DNA from: Natronoarchaeum rubrum
GTDB taxonomy: Archaea; Halobacteriota; Halobacteria; Halobacteriales; Natronoarchaeaceae
DNA: 64,000 nucleotides
NCBI RefSeq assembly: GCF_024494695.1
Contig: NZ_JANHDP010000007.1
Span: forward strand, 1-64,000
Direction: 5' to 3'
Shown piece by piece: positions 8,247 to 17,123 of this stretch; within the stretch, counting starts at the first letter, position 1; every line of letters begins with the position of its first letter. The translations under genes and the position numbers were made by a program. A model generated the notes under the pieces. It made no database searches, was not told where the DNA came from, and saw only the letters and a list, made by a program, of their open reading frames with translations.

Positions 8247-9703
8247 AGTCCGTCACCTCCGGCCAGCGCAGCGCCGAGCGCGGACCCCAGCGGCAGGTCG
8301 CGGTCCCAATCGACGACGCCGACCCGCTCGCTCTGCAGCGAGTCGAGCCGGTCGGCCCGCTGGACGCGGCGGACGCCGACGATCGGGTCGTCGCCGTCGG
8401 TGACGTCCGGGCTGACGAGCGTCACGTCGAACCCTCGGCGCGCGAGCCCGCGACAGAGGTTCGCGGGGAACTCGTCGAGTGCCGGCGAGAACACCAGCAC
8501 CGTCGCGCCGTCGGGCAGCCGGTCGAGCGCGGCGTCGGCGACGTCGGCCGGTTCGACGGACCACGCGCCGCTGTAGATCGAGGCGCGGACCGCCCCGGTC
8601 GGCTCGCCGCTCCGGAGCTCCTCCAGCCGGCCGCGAGCGCGCTGGATCGTCTCGGTGTCGGTCCCCGGTCCGATCGGCGCTTCTACCTTTCGGGTCGCCG
8701 GCAGCAGGCAGGTCGGCGCCCCGGCGTCCGCGAGGCGTTCGAGCGTCCGTTCGGCGGCGTAGGCGGTCGTCGCGGCGGCCGTCGTGGCGTCCGGTCCGGG
8801 CGCGACGTACGTCTCCGGCCGGGCGTCGACGACGATTCCGACCGTGGCGGCCCGCTCGGCGCGGTACTCGACGGTCGTCAGGTCGCCGCTGCGCGCGTAG
8901 CGACGCCAGTCGATCGACCGGATCGGGTCGCCGCGCTGGTACTCGCGGACCGACCGGAACTCGACCCCGCTGCCGCCCTCGTCTGCGGTCACCCGGCCCG
9001 CGCGATGGGAGGTCCGGCCGTCGAGCGGGACCGCCTCGACGGGGAGTTCGCAGACGATCTCCTCGGTGCCCGCGGCGTCGACCTCGCCGGTCTCGACGAC
9101 AGTGCCGACGAGATTGCGGGCCCGGAGCGTCGGCGCCTCGAAGCGGTGGCCGCCGCGTCGCGTCTCGATCTCGTACTCCACGGTCGCGCGCTCGCCCGGA
9201 CCGAGCGCGAGGCAGGCTCGGGGAGATCCCTCGACGACCGACAGTTCCTCGGGGACGCCGTCGACGACGCGCAGATCCGAGATCGGATCCGACCCGACGT
9301 TCTCCACGACCAGCTCCACCGAAACGCGCTCGCCGGCCTCGGTGACGACCCGGGGACACTCGCGAGCGACGGCGACCTCTACCTCGCCCATCCCGGCGAC
9401 GGCGGCGTACGCGAGATACCACAGCGGAATCGTCGCGCCGACGACCAGCACGGGCGTCCGCGTCGCGATTCCGACCGCGGCGAGCCCCAGCCCGATCCAG
9501 ACGGCGCCCGAGAGCCGGGGGACGTGCTCGACCGTCGAGTCGAACGCCGAACGGGCGGGGCGGTCGGAGTCGGCCGATCGACCGTCTTCGGTCCGCGTCG
9601 CTCGTCCCGACGCCGAGAGGGCGTCTCGATGCGTCCGCTCCCGGTCGACGCGCCGGGCGCTCTCGTCGGTCGATGCCGTCGTCGCGGTCTGGTGTCGTGT
9701 CAT
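8243..9703 (-). CDS. DUF58 domain protein (module 1)
   Basis: 486 residues. Two adjacent membrane segments (about 66-105) follow a polar N-terminus; a beta-rich Ig-like region (about 108-215) precedes the DUF58 core, seen as FRSVREYQRGDPIRSIDWRR (249-268) and a C-terminal vWA-like fold. DUF58 proteins partner with MoxR ATPases. The ATG at 9703 is chosen because it overlaps the upstream stop (ATGA) as do all junctions of this operon. A much longer reading frame upstream is a shadow of the preceding gene. Confidence 0.9.
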   Translation of the reverse strand: MTRHQTATTASTDESARRVDRERTHRDALSASGRATRTEDGRSADSDRPARSAFDSTVEHVPRLSGAVWIGLGLAAVGIATRTPVLVVGATIPLWYLAYAAVAGMGEVEVAVARECPRVVTEAGERVSVELVVENVGSDPISDLRVVDGVPEELSVVEGSPRACLALGPGERATVEYEIETRRGGHRFEAPTLRARNLVGTVVETGEVDAAGTEEIVCELPVEAVPLDGRTSHRAGRVTADEGGSGVEFRSVREYQRGDPIRSIDWRRYARSGDLTTVEYRAERAATVGIVVDARPETYVAPGPDATTAAATTAYAAERTLERLADAGAPTCLLPATRKVEAPIGPGTDTETIQRARGRLEELRSGEPTGAVRASIYSGAWSVEPADVADAALDRLPDGATVLVFSPALDEFPANLCRGLARRGFDVTLVSPDVTDGDDPIVGVRRVQRADRLDSLQSERVGVVDWDRDLPLGSALGAALAGGDGL

Positions 9704-10995
9704 CGTCGTTTCCCCACGGATACGTCCTGAACGGTCGGTTCGCTGTCGTCGTCGGACGACCAGCGAAACGCCACCTCCGAGTTGCCGGCGTCGCTCGCAG
9801 CGGTGGCGCCGTCGCCGGAGTCGGCGTCCCCGTAGTCGGGAGCGGCGCTGACGGCGTCGGGCGAACGGTCCTCCACATCCGCGTCCGACTCGTCGTCCGT
9901 CCGATCGCCGCTCTCGTCTTCTGGCTCGACCGAGACGGATTCGCAGCGATCGAGCACCGCGCTCGCGGTTCGCCCGACGCGGCGGTCGAGCGCGCCGCTG
10001 GGATCGATCGCCCCGTGGAAGAGATCGAGCGGCGATCGGTCGACGGCCGCCGCGGCGTCCGCGAGAAACGCGGCCGCGACCTGGTCGTCGGTCCAGCCGC
10101 CGTTCCGGACCGTCGCTCGGGCGTCCGTTTCCGGCTCGGAATCGGCGTCGACCGCAGCCACCGCGGCCGCTCGGAGGCCCTCGCGGAGAGTCGCCTCGTC
10201 GGTCGTCGGGAGCGCGACGGTTCCGTCGGACGCCGCGGCCTCGGCGGCGTCGACGAGTTCCGGGCCGAGCACCGCGGTCGCGGCGTCCGGCGCCTCGCCG
10301 GGTGCGACCGGCCGAACCGGCGGCAGGCGCTCGGGGTCGGGCACCGCGGCGTCGCCCTCGGCGTCGTAGCGCTCGCGGATGGCCTCGCCGGCGCGCTCGG
10401 CACGCTGCTCGAACGCGCCGCCGGGAGTCAGCCACTCGTAGAGTACGTGGCGAGCCGGGTAGCGTACCTCGGCCTCCGGCGCCGCGAGAAACGTCGCGAC
10501 GACGGCGTCGTCGGTCCACCGCCCCTCGGCGACGCGCTCGCGGGCCGCCTCGGTCGACGCGCCGGTCGCGTGCTCCTCCGCGAGCGCCGCCGCGGTCCGC
10601 AGCTCCTTCCAGACGGCGTCCTGCGCCTTGGACGAGACGCCTTCGTCCTGCAGATGCGCCGCGCGGTCGACGCCGTCGCGGAGCGCGGCGCCCACCTGCG
10701 CGTCCTCGTCCGCGCCGCCGCGCTCGGGCGGCGCGTCCACCAGCGGCCCGACCCCGGCGTCGGCGCCGAGCCCGCCCGAGAGCAGCCCGTGGCCGACCAG
10801 CGCGACGACGACCAGCGCGAGCAGCGATCCGAAGACGCCGACCAGCGCGCGGGCGACCTGGGGGTCGGTCGCCAGCAGCGACCGATCGAGCGCCAGCGGG
10901 ACTGCGACGAGCGCCGCGAAGCAGCCGCCGACCGCCACGGCGGCCGCTCGCCGGGAGATCGACGGGAGCCGCGGCACGGAAAGCCCCCACCTCAT
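9700..10995 (-). CDS. two-TM acidic protein of module 1
   Basis: 431 residues. Two membrane segments near the N-terminus (about 17-38 and 48-68) are followed by a long Ala- and Asp/Glu-rich cytoplasmic or extracellular region. Two similar stretches, RVAEGRWTDDAVVATFLA and TVRNGGWTDDQVAAAFLA, show an internal duplication. From memory it resembles haloarchaeal proteins labelled DUF7269, always next to DUF58 genes. Overlaps both neighbours by four bases. No enzymatic motif; a scaffolding role is possible. Confidence 0.82.
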   Translation of the reverse strand: MRWGLSVPRLPSISRRAAAVAVGGCFAALVAVPLALDRSLLATDPQVARALVGVFGSLLALVVVALVGHGLLSGGLGADAGVGPLVDAPPERGGADEDAQVGAALRDGVDRAAHLQDEGVSSKAQDAVWKELRTAAALAEEHATGASTEAARERVAEGRWTDDAVVATFLAAPEAEVRYPARHVLYEWLTPGGAFEQRAERAGEAIRERYDAEGDAAVPDPERLPPVRPVAPGEAPDAATAVLGPELVDAAEAAASDGTVALPTTDEATLREGLRAAAVAAVDADSEPETDARATVRNGGWTDDQVAAAFLADAAAAVDRSPLDLFHGAIDPSGALDRRVGRTASAVLDRCESVSVEPEDESGDRTDDESDADVEDRSPDAVSAAPDYGDADSGDGATAASDAGNSEVAFRWSSDDDSEPTVQDVSVGKRR

Positions 10996-12632
10996 GACTC
11001 GTCGTCCTCCTCCGATCGGATTCGGTCGAGCGCGTCGTAGGCTGCCTGCACCCGGTCGTCGCTCTCGGACCGGCCGCCGTACTCGACGTCGCGGAACGCC
11101 CCCGTCAGCCGGTCGACGGCGTCGTCGGGGTAGCCGGCGTCGATCGCCCGTCGCGCGATCTGGCCGGGCGTCCGGGTTTCACGGCGCGCGACGCCGAGCC
11201 GGTCGACCAGCCGGTGCCACGCGCGACGAACGGTCGGCGTCGGCGCCGAGTCGTCCTCCGCTTCGATGGCTGGTTCGTCGGGGATCGTCCGGGCCGTCTC
11301 GTCTCGGTCGGCGGGCTCACCGTCGTCATCGTCGCCGTCGATCGATCGCGATCCGCGATCCAGGCTCGGGAGCAGCGACAGCGCCGACAACCCGCTCAGC
11401 GACGGCAGGCTCGGCAGCGCGAACCGCGGCAGGCGCAGCGCCCCGGTGAACTGGGACAGCCAGCCGACGCCGCCGCCGAGCCGGCCGAACAGCGACGCGA
11501 CGGCGCCGGCCGTGCGCCCGATCGCCGCGGGGATCCCGGTGACGGCCGCGCCGACCCCGGATAGTACCCCGCTCGGCCAGAGCCCGTCGAGCGAGAGCTT
11601 GCTGCCGATCCTCAGCCGGTGCTGGCGCCGGGTCTGCAGATCGAACGCTCGGAGATACATAATGACGATCCCGATCAGGAGGCTCAGAGCGCCCAGCACG
11701 CTCCACGCGAGCCCGAACACGAGCCCGTCGAGCTCGCTCGATGCACTCTCGCCGCGAACCTCGGTCCCGATGGTCGCCGAATCGGCGGCCGGCAGCCGGA
11801 ACCGCGTTTTCCCGTCGTCAGTCGTTCCCACCCGCTCGCCGTCGACCGTCACGGGCGCGTTCCGAACCGGGACGCCGTCCATATCCACCCGCGCCGTCGC
11901 GGGACCGAGCGGAAGCTTCGGCACGAACCACGCGCCCTCGACGGCCAGCCCCACGTCGTCAGTGTCGATCGATGCCGCGCCCTCGGCTGCGCCGCGGCGA
12001 ACGTCAACTGTGGCGTCGTCGGCTGGTAGCGGGACCTTCGCGACGCCGTTGTCACCGGTCTCGGCGACCTGTTCGCCGTCGACTGTCACGCTCGCCCCCG
12101 GAAGCGACTCGTCGTCGATCGTCGCCGCGATCGTCAGCGTTCCCGCCTCGGCGTCGACGCCGCGCCGCGTCACGTCGACGTCGGTCGACAGCGCGACGCG
12201 CTCGCTCTCGGTCCAGCCGCTGGCCGACGCCGACACGTTCACCGACGATTCGTACGGGGCAAACACCTCGAGAGCGCCGGTATCGCCGGTCGAACCGACT
12301 TGGTCTCCGTCGACGGTTATCGCCGCGTCAGATACGGGATCGCCGTCGGATCGCACCGTAACGCGCATCTCCTGGCCCGGTGTCGTGCCGGCCACGCTGA
12401 TCTCGCGGGACGCCGGATCGTCATCCTCGCCGCTACCGTCGCCAGCCCCGTCGTCGGCCGGGTCCTCGGCCCGTTCGTCGGTGCCGATGCCCGCGGTGTC
12501 TGCGTCGTCGACCTGATCGACCGCTGGGAGAAAGCCGGCGACGAGCACCAGCCCGAGGATACAACACGCCACGACCGCCGCGCGGGTCAAGTCCGGCCCG
12601 ACGCGCCCGTCGGACGACGACTCGTCCGTCAT
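10992..12632 (-). CDS. Ig-like repeat protein with DUF4129-like C-terminus (module 1)
   Basis: 546 residues. A membrane segment at about 19-36 leads to an outside region (about 80-285) with three related segments carrying ITVDGDQVGSTGD, VTVDGEQVAETGD and VTVDGERVGTTDD, typical of carboxypeptidase-regulatory/Ig-like beta domains. A second membrane segment lies near 302-322. The C-terminal ~90 residues (RTPGQIARRAIDAGYPDDAV, then YGGRS) resemble DUF4129, the tail also found on transglutaminases of such modules. It lacks the transglutaminase itself. Start overlaps the M48 gene stop by four bases. Confidence 0.85.
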   Translation of the reverse strand: MTDESSSDGRVGPDLTRAAVVACCILGLVLVAGFLPAVDQVDDADTAGIGTDERAEDPADDGAGDGSGEDDDPASREISVAGTTPGQEMRVTVRSDGDPVSDAAITVDGDQVGSTGDTGALEVFAPYESSVNVSASASGWTESERVALSTDVDVTRRGVDAEAGTLTIAATIDDESLPGASVTVDGEQVAETGDNGVAKVPLPADDATVDVRRGAAEGAASIDTDDVGLAVEGAWFVPKLPLGPATARVDMDGVPVRNAPVTVDGERVGTTDDGKTRFRLPAADSATIGTEVRGESASSELDGLVFGLAWSVLGALSLLIGIVIMYLRAFDLQTRRQHRLRIGSKLSLDGLWPSGVLSGVGAAVTGIPAAIGRTAGAVASLFGRLGGGVGWLSQFTGALRLPRFALPSLPSLSGLSALSLLPSLDRGSRSIDGDDDDGEPADRDETARTIPDEPAIEAEDDSAPTPTVRRAWHRLVDRLGVARRETRTPGQIARRAIDAGYPDDAVDRLTGAFRDVEYGGRSESDDRVQAAYDALDRIRSEEDDES

Positions 12633-13810
12633 GGGTCGACCGCCGAGCGTTCGACGAGCCGTTCGACGCGCTGTCCGACCGGCGGGTGGGTGCCCGCCGT
12701 GCTGCCCGGCGCCGACGACCGGTCGGCGAGCCAGTCGTCGATCCGCCGGGCTCGCGCGGCCGTCGCCGGGCCGCCGCTGTCCGACTCGGCGTCGGCGGCG
12801 TCACGCTCGGGCTCGCCGTCCGCTTCCGGCGCGGCGTCGGCGTCCGGACCGTCCGCGGTCTCCGCCGGCCCGCGTTCGACGTCCCGGACGCCGCCGAAGG
12901 GGACGAAACACAGCGCGCGCAGCCCCTCGGCCGAGCGCCGGAGATCCTCGTCGGGCTGGGGCGGCTCGTACTCGTACAGCGTCGTCAGCGCGCTCGCCAG
13001 CGCGAGCGGCCGGCCGGTGATCGCCGCGGCGGCGTCGTCGGCCGCGAACTCCCGCTGTCGGGACAGCGTCTCGTTGGCCACCCGGGCCAGCGGCGGGAAC
13101 AGCCAGAGGATCGGCGCGACGAACAGGTAGGAGACGATCACGACCGGGAGGAGCCAGTCGAGCGCGAGACTCGCGCGGCGGCTCATCCCCTCGCGATCGA
13201 ACCACTGCGCGCGCCGGAGCAGGCTGGTCGCCCGGTACGCCCGCTCGGCGATCGCGATGAAGAGGCTCGCGAGCGTCATCAGCGTCACGTCGCGATTCTT
13301 GATATGGGCGATCTCGTGGGCCAGCACGGCGTCTAACTCGTCGGCGTCGAGCGCGGCGAGCAGCGGGCGCGTGACGACGATCGTCGCGTTTCCGGCCCGC
13401 CCCACCGTGAAGCAGTTGGGATGTTCGGCGTCGACGACGGCGATCGACGGCGCCGACACGTCGGCCTGGGCGGCCAGCCGCGTCACGGCGGCGTGGAGAT
13501 CGGGCGCGTCCTCGGGCGAGGCGGTTCCTTCCCAGACGTCCGAGAGCAGTCGTGTGTAGCCGTACCAGGCCTGCGCGACGAGAAACGCCGCGGTCAGGGC
13601 GACCAGCGCGAGCGGCGACACCGCGAGATCGAGGAAGTCGATCGAGGGCGACTCGCCGAGCAGCACGAGAAGCGCTCCCGCGACGACGCCGGGGATCACC
13701 GTGCCGTACGCCCAGACGAGCGCGGCGACGAACAGCCCGTTGAGCGCCACCAGCAGCGCGAGGACGCCCACGATTCGCAGTCGAAACGAACGGCGTCCGT
13801 TGGAGGTCAC
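12629..13810 (-). CDS. M48 family membrane metalloprotease (module 1)
   Basis: 393 residues. Two N-terminal membrane segments (about 12-35, 63-83) precede the protease domain. HEIAH at 165-169 is the zinc-binding HEXXH; E254 in REFAADD is the likely third ligand. Further membrane segments (about 216-242) lie between. This is the HtpX/Ste24-like arrangement. The first gene of a five-gene operon with 4-base overlaps throughout, so it is probably part of the MoxR/DUF58 machinery rather than a general quality-control HtpX. The C-terminal ~100 residues are acidic and disordered-looking. Confidence 0.92.
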   Translation of the reverse strand: MTSNGRRSFRLRIVGVLALLVALNGLFVAALVWAYGTVIPGVVAGALLVLLGESPSIDFLDLAVSPLALVALTAAFLVAQAWYGYTRLLSDVWEGTASPEDAPDLHAAVTRLAAQADVSAPSIAVVDAEHPNCFTVGRAGNATIVVTRPLLAALDADELDAVLAHEIAHIKNRDVTLMTLASLFIAIAERAYRATSLLRRAQWFDREGMSRRASLALDWLLPVVIVSYLFVAPILWLFPPLARVANETLSRQREFAADDAAAAITGRPLALASALTTLYEYEPPQPDEDLRRSAEGLRALCFVPFGGVRDVERGPAETADGPDADAAPEADGEPERDAADAESDSGGPATAARARRIDDWLADRSSAPGSTAGTHPPVGQRVERLVERSAVDP

Positions 13811-13835
13811 TGTGCTGACATTCTTGCCCCTGAAG

Positions 13836-13843
13836 TATAAAAT
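13836..13843 (-). promoter_or_regulatory. TATA-like box for M48-DUF58 operon
   Basis: On the minus strand the sequence reads AATTTTATAC, about 28-30 bases before the ATG at 13810. It is the only A/T-rich block in the intergenic stretch 13811-14002 and suits a leaderless operon mRNA. Confidence 0.6.
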
Positions 13844-14002
13844 TTCTTTTCGGCCAGTAAATCCCGTAACTGCGACTGCGGCGCAGCGAAGCGGTGATCA
13901 CAGCCGCGCGCAGCCCGGTCCTGCCGGAGATCCGGAGCTGCTCGAAGGCCGCAATCCCGATTGCTCACGGGCATTGCCACGTTGCTCGTGACGCCGTGGG
14001 CG

Positions 14003-15196
14003 TCACTCGAAGGCGGCGATGCCCGTGAGATCCTCCCCGAGGATCAGCGAGTGGATGTCGTGTGTGCCCTCGTAGGTGTAGACGGTCTCCATGTTCGCGC
14101 GGTGGCGCATCGGCGGGTAGTCCGTCGTGATGCCGTTGCCGCCGAGCATCTCGCGGGCGACGCCGGCCTGCTCGCGGGCCATCCTGACGTTGTTGCGCTT
14201 GGCCATCGAGACCTGCTGGGGGCGCAGCTCGTCGCGTTCTTTCAGGTCGGCGAGGCGGTGGGCCAGTAGCTGCGCCGTGGTGATCCGGGTCGCCATCTCG
14301 GCGAGCTTCTCCTGTTGCAGCTGGAAGCCGCCGATCGGCTTGCCGAACTGCTCGCGGTCGGTGGCGTACTCGCGAGCCGCCTCGAAGCAGTCGCGCGCGG
14401 CGCCGACCGCGCCCCAGGCGATGCCGTACCGGGCCTGCGTGAGACACGACAGCGGGCCCTTCATCCCCGAGACGCCCGGCAGGACGTTCGCCGCGGGGAC
14501 GAAGGCGTCGTCGAGCGCGACCTCGCCGGTCGCCGAGGCGCGCATCGAGAGCTTGCCGTCGATCTCGTTTGTGCGCACGCCCTCGCGCTCGGTCTCGACG
14601 AGGAAGCCGCGGATCGGCCGGTCGGGATCCGAGACGTCGCGGGCCCAGACCAGCGCGAGGTCGGCGATCGGCGCGTTCGTGATCCAGGTCTTGGCGCCGT
14701 TCAGGACGTAGCCGTCCGCGTCGTGCGCGCCGCGCCCGGCCGAGCCGTCGGCGCGCTCGGCGGTCGTCTCCATGCTCGCCGGGTCGGAGCCGTGCTCGGG
14801 CTCGGTCAGTCCGAAACAGCCCACGGCGTCGCCCGACCCGAGGTCGGGCAGCCAGCGCTCCTTCTGGTCTTCGGAGCCAAAGGCTCGAATCGGATACATC
14901 ACCAGCGCGCCCTGAACGCTCGCCATCGACCGGATCCCCGAGTCGCCGGCCTCCAGCTCTTGCATCAGCAGCCCGTAGGCCGTCTCGCTGACGTTCGGCG
15001 AGCCGTACCCCTCCAGGTTCGGTGCGTAAAAGCCCAGATCGCCCATCTCGCCGATCAGCTCCTCGGGGAACGTTCCGTTCTCGAAGTGATCGCCGATGTC
15101 GGGCTTCACGCGGTCGGCGACGAACTCGCGGGCGGTATCGCGGATCATCCGCTCTTCCTCGTCGAGATCGGCCTCCAGCCCCACGTAGTCGAGCAT
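14003..15196 (-). CDS. acyl-CoA dehydrogenase, glutaryl-CoA dehydrogenase type
   Basis: 397 residues, full acyl-CoA dehydrogenase length. The FAD-binding CFGLTEPEHGSDP and WITNAPIADL motifs are present. The catalytic base is E376 in YTYEGTHDIHSLILG, the glutaryl-CoA dehydrogenase form of this motif. The substrate pocket also fits that subfamily: ELEAGDSGIRSMASVQ keeps the Glu, Arg and Ser that bind the glutaryl carboxylate in characterised enzymes. It probably oxidises and decarboxylates glutaryl-CoA to crotonyl-CoA. No electron-transfer partner lies nearby. Confidence 0.9.
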   Translation of the reverse strand: MLDYVGLEADLDEEERMIRDTAREFVADRVKPDIGDHFENGTFPEELIGEMGDLGFYAPNLEGYGSPNVSETAYGLLMQELEAGDSGIRSMASVQGALVMYPIRAFGSEDQKERWLPDLGSGDAVGCFGLTEPEHGSDPASMETTAERADGSAGRGAHDADGYVLNGAKTWITNAPIADLALVWARDVSDPDRPIRGFLVETEREGVRTNEIDGKLSMRASATGEVALDDAFVPAANVLPGVSGMKGPLSCLTQARYGIAWGAVGAARDCFEAAREYATDREQFGKPIGGFQLQQEKLAEMATRITTAQLLAHRLADLKERDELRPQQVSMAKRNNVRMAREQAGVAREMLGGNGITTDYPPMRHRANMETVYTYEGTHDIHSLILGEDLTGIAAFE

Positions 15197-15241
15197 ACCG
15201 GATAATGGGAGAGCAGCGTGAAAAATACGACCGCTGAGCGC

Positions 15242-15991
15242 TCACCCCAGTCGCGGGTCTTCGAGCATCACCGCCATCTGCTGCTCGGCGACGTACTCGT
15301 CGTCGATCTTGAAGTGCGCTCGGCGGATGGCTTCGGTCTCCCAGCGGTGATCCTCCAGGAATCGTACGGCGTCCTGATTCGTCGCGGGCAGACTCTGGTA
15401 GACCTTCTCGTAGCCGTTCGAGGCCGCCCAGTCGAGGCCCCGCTCCATCAGGTGGCTACCGATGCCGTGACCCCGGTACTCCTCGAGGACGCCCATCGTC
15501 AGCTCGGCGGTGTGGCGCAGCTTCGCGAAGTTTGGCGAATCGAGGTGGACCCAGCCCACCACATCATCGTCGACCGTCGCGACGAAGAACATCCGCGACT
15601 CGACGTCGTTGTGCCGGAACACGACCTCCTCGTGGTCGAGCAGATCCATCACGGACTCGGCGGTCAGGTACGCGCCCTCCTCGGAGACCGTCCGCATGAC
15701 GCGGATGAGTCCCTGAAGATCGCCCTGCTTCGCCGGACGGACGGTAAACTCGACGCCGTCGGCCTCGTGGGTCGTCGGCTCGCCGACGTCGATCGCGATC
15801 CGGTAGATGCCCTCGCGCTCGTCGAGGAACCCCTCGTCGATCAGATCCGACAGCTCCAGCTCGATCCGGTCGGCGTCCATCGCGAACGCGTCGTCCAGTT
15901 CGCCGCGCTCGACGACGCCGTTGCGCTCGACGTACTCGTAGATTTGCTTGCGGTCCTCGGTCTCGAACTCGGGTCGTTGCTGGACCTGCAT
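15242..15991 (-). CDS. GNAT acetyltransferase with N-terminal winged helix
   Basis: 249 residues. The first ~70 residues (EDRKQIYEYVERNGVVERGELDDAF) look like a winged-helix DNA-binding module. A GNAT fold follows from about residue 80, with the acetyl-CoA pyrophosphate-binding loop MGVLEEYRGHGIGSHLM (about 165-181) and a C-terminal VRFLEDHRW. The combination suggests a regulator with acetyl-CoA-dependent activity or an acetyltransferase tethered to DNA. Substrate unknown. It precedes the acyl-CoA dehydrogenase on the same strand with 45 bases between, so they may share a transcript. Confidence 0.85.
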   Translation of the reverse strand: MQVQQRPEFETEDRKQIYEYVERNGVVERGELDDAFAMDADRIELELSDLIDEGFLDEREGIYRIAIDVGEPTTHEADGVEFTVRPAKQGDLQGLIRVMRTVSEEGAYLTAESVMDLLDHEEVVFRHNDVESRMFFVATVDDDVVGWVHLDSPNFAKLRHTAELTMGVLEEYRGHGIGSHLMERGLDWAASNGYEKVYQSLPATNQDAVRFLEDHRWETEAIRRAHFKIDDEYVAEQQMAVMLEDPRLG

Positions 15992-16110
15992 CGCGTGCGA
16001 AGCTACTCCGGCGGCTCACTTAGCCATTGTATCTTGGTAACGAACAACACGTTCTGAGCGGACGGAACCGCGATCGGTCGTCGAACGTCGTCGCAAAAAA
16101 CTGAGAGCGG

Positions 16111-16869
16111 TCAGTCTGCGCCGGCGGCGTCTGCCGAGTCGGCGTCGAGTTCAGCGTCGTCCTCCGCGACGCCGGAAGCGTCCGCGGACTCCCGAACGTC
16201 CTCGACGAACGCGAGCCAGTTCTCGAAGACGGTCTTGGCCTCGCAGGCGTTCGCGTAGTTCTCCTCGGTGATGCCGTCGAGCACGCGCTGGATGCGCTCG
16301 TCGGGCAGGTCCTTGCCGAGCGTCACGTCGCGGGCGGTCTCGGTGTCGTACTCGGGGTGGAACTGGACGCCGAACACGCGGTCCTTGCGGAACGCGTGGA
16401 TCGAGTAGTCGTTCTCGGCGAGCACGTCGGCGCCGGGCGGGACCGCGGCGACCTCGTCGGAGTGGGTCGTGAAGGCGGTGAATCGCTCGTCGACTCCCTC
16501 GAACAGTCGGGAGTCGCCGCCGTGTTCGATCTCCCGGTAGCCGATCTCGTACTCGCCCATCGCCGCGACCTCGCCGCCCAGCGCGTGGGCCAGCAGCTGG
16601 TGGCCCCAACAGACGCCCAGACAGGGGAGGCCGGCGTCGACGGCCTCGCGAACCCACGCCGCGGTGGGTTCGATCCACTGTTCGTCCCAGTACACCGACG
16701 ACCGGGAACCTGTGACGACGACGCCGTCGAAGCCCTCGACCGATTCGGGGAGTTCGGGCGCGTTGGCGTCGAACTCCGCCAGGTCGGCGTCGAGCTCCCG
16801 CCGGAAGTTTCGGGGGGTGTTGGCGTCGTCGTGGGCTGCGTTGAGCACGGCGATGCGCGGTCGACTCAT
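16111..16869 (-). CDS. class I glutamine amidotransferase-like protein
   Basis: 252 residues. A type 1 GATase triad is visible: C87 in LGVCWGHQLLAHALGG, H171 and E173 in GVQFHPEYD. This form, GMP-synthase-like stand-alone, releases ammonia from glutamine or hydrolyses gamma-glutamyl bonds. The ATG at 16869 was chosen because MSRPRIAVLN begins the conserved Rossmann-like first strand; the frame stays open far upstream but has shadow composition. The acidic C-terminal tail (about 225-252) is typical of haloarchaea. Partner unknown. Confidence 0.85.
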   Translation of the reverse strand: MSRPRIAVLNAAHDDANTPRNFRRELDADLAEFDANAPELPESVEGFDGVVVTGSRSSVYWDEQWIEPTAAWVREAVDAGLPCLGVCWGHQLLAHALGGEVAAMGEYEIGYREIEHGGDSRLFEGVDERFTAFTTHSDEVAAVPPGADVLAENDYSIHAFRKDRVFGVQFHPEYDTETARDVTLGKDLPDERIQRVLDGITEENYANACEAKTVFENWLAFVEDVRESADASGVAEDDAELDADSADAAGAD

Positions 16870-17123
16870 CGGTATGTCGAGCAAGCGCCCCGCAGACAAA
16901 AGGGGTTTCGCCGCCCGCGAATGGTGCCACCACCTGTGACCGGCGCGTTCGGTGCGACCCGTTCGGCGCGGTCCGACCGGCGAAGCGGCGGTTAGATGTC
17001 GACCGGATCGTCGGCGTCGGGACGCCGCTGCGCCGGCGGGGACCCGAGGAGTGGCTGTGACCGACCGCTGACTGCCGGCCGCCCCGACGCGCTGCCGCCG
17101 CCGGCGCGACGCCGACGACCGAC

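Noticed and set aside
8243..10990. One large 915-codon protein covering DUF58 and the upstream gene
   Set aside because: The upstream portion is an Arg/Gly-rich out-of-frame reading of the gene at 9700-10995; DUF58 begins at the ATGA overlap.
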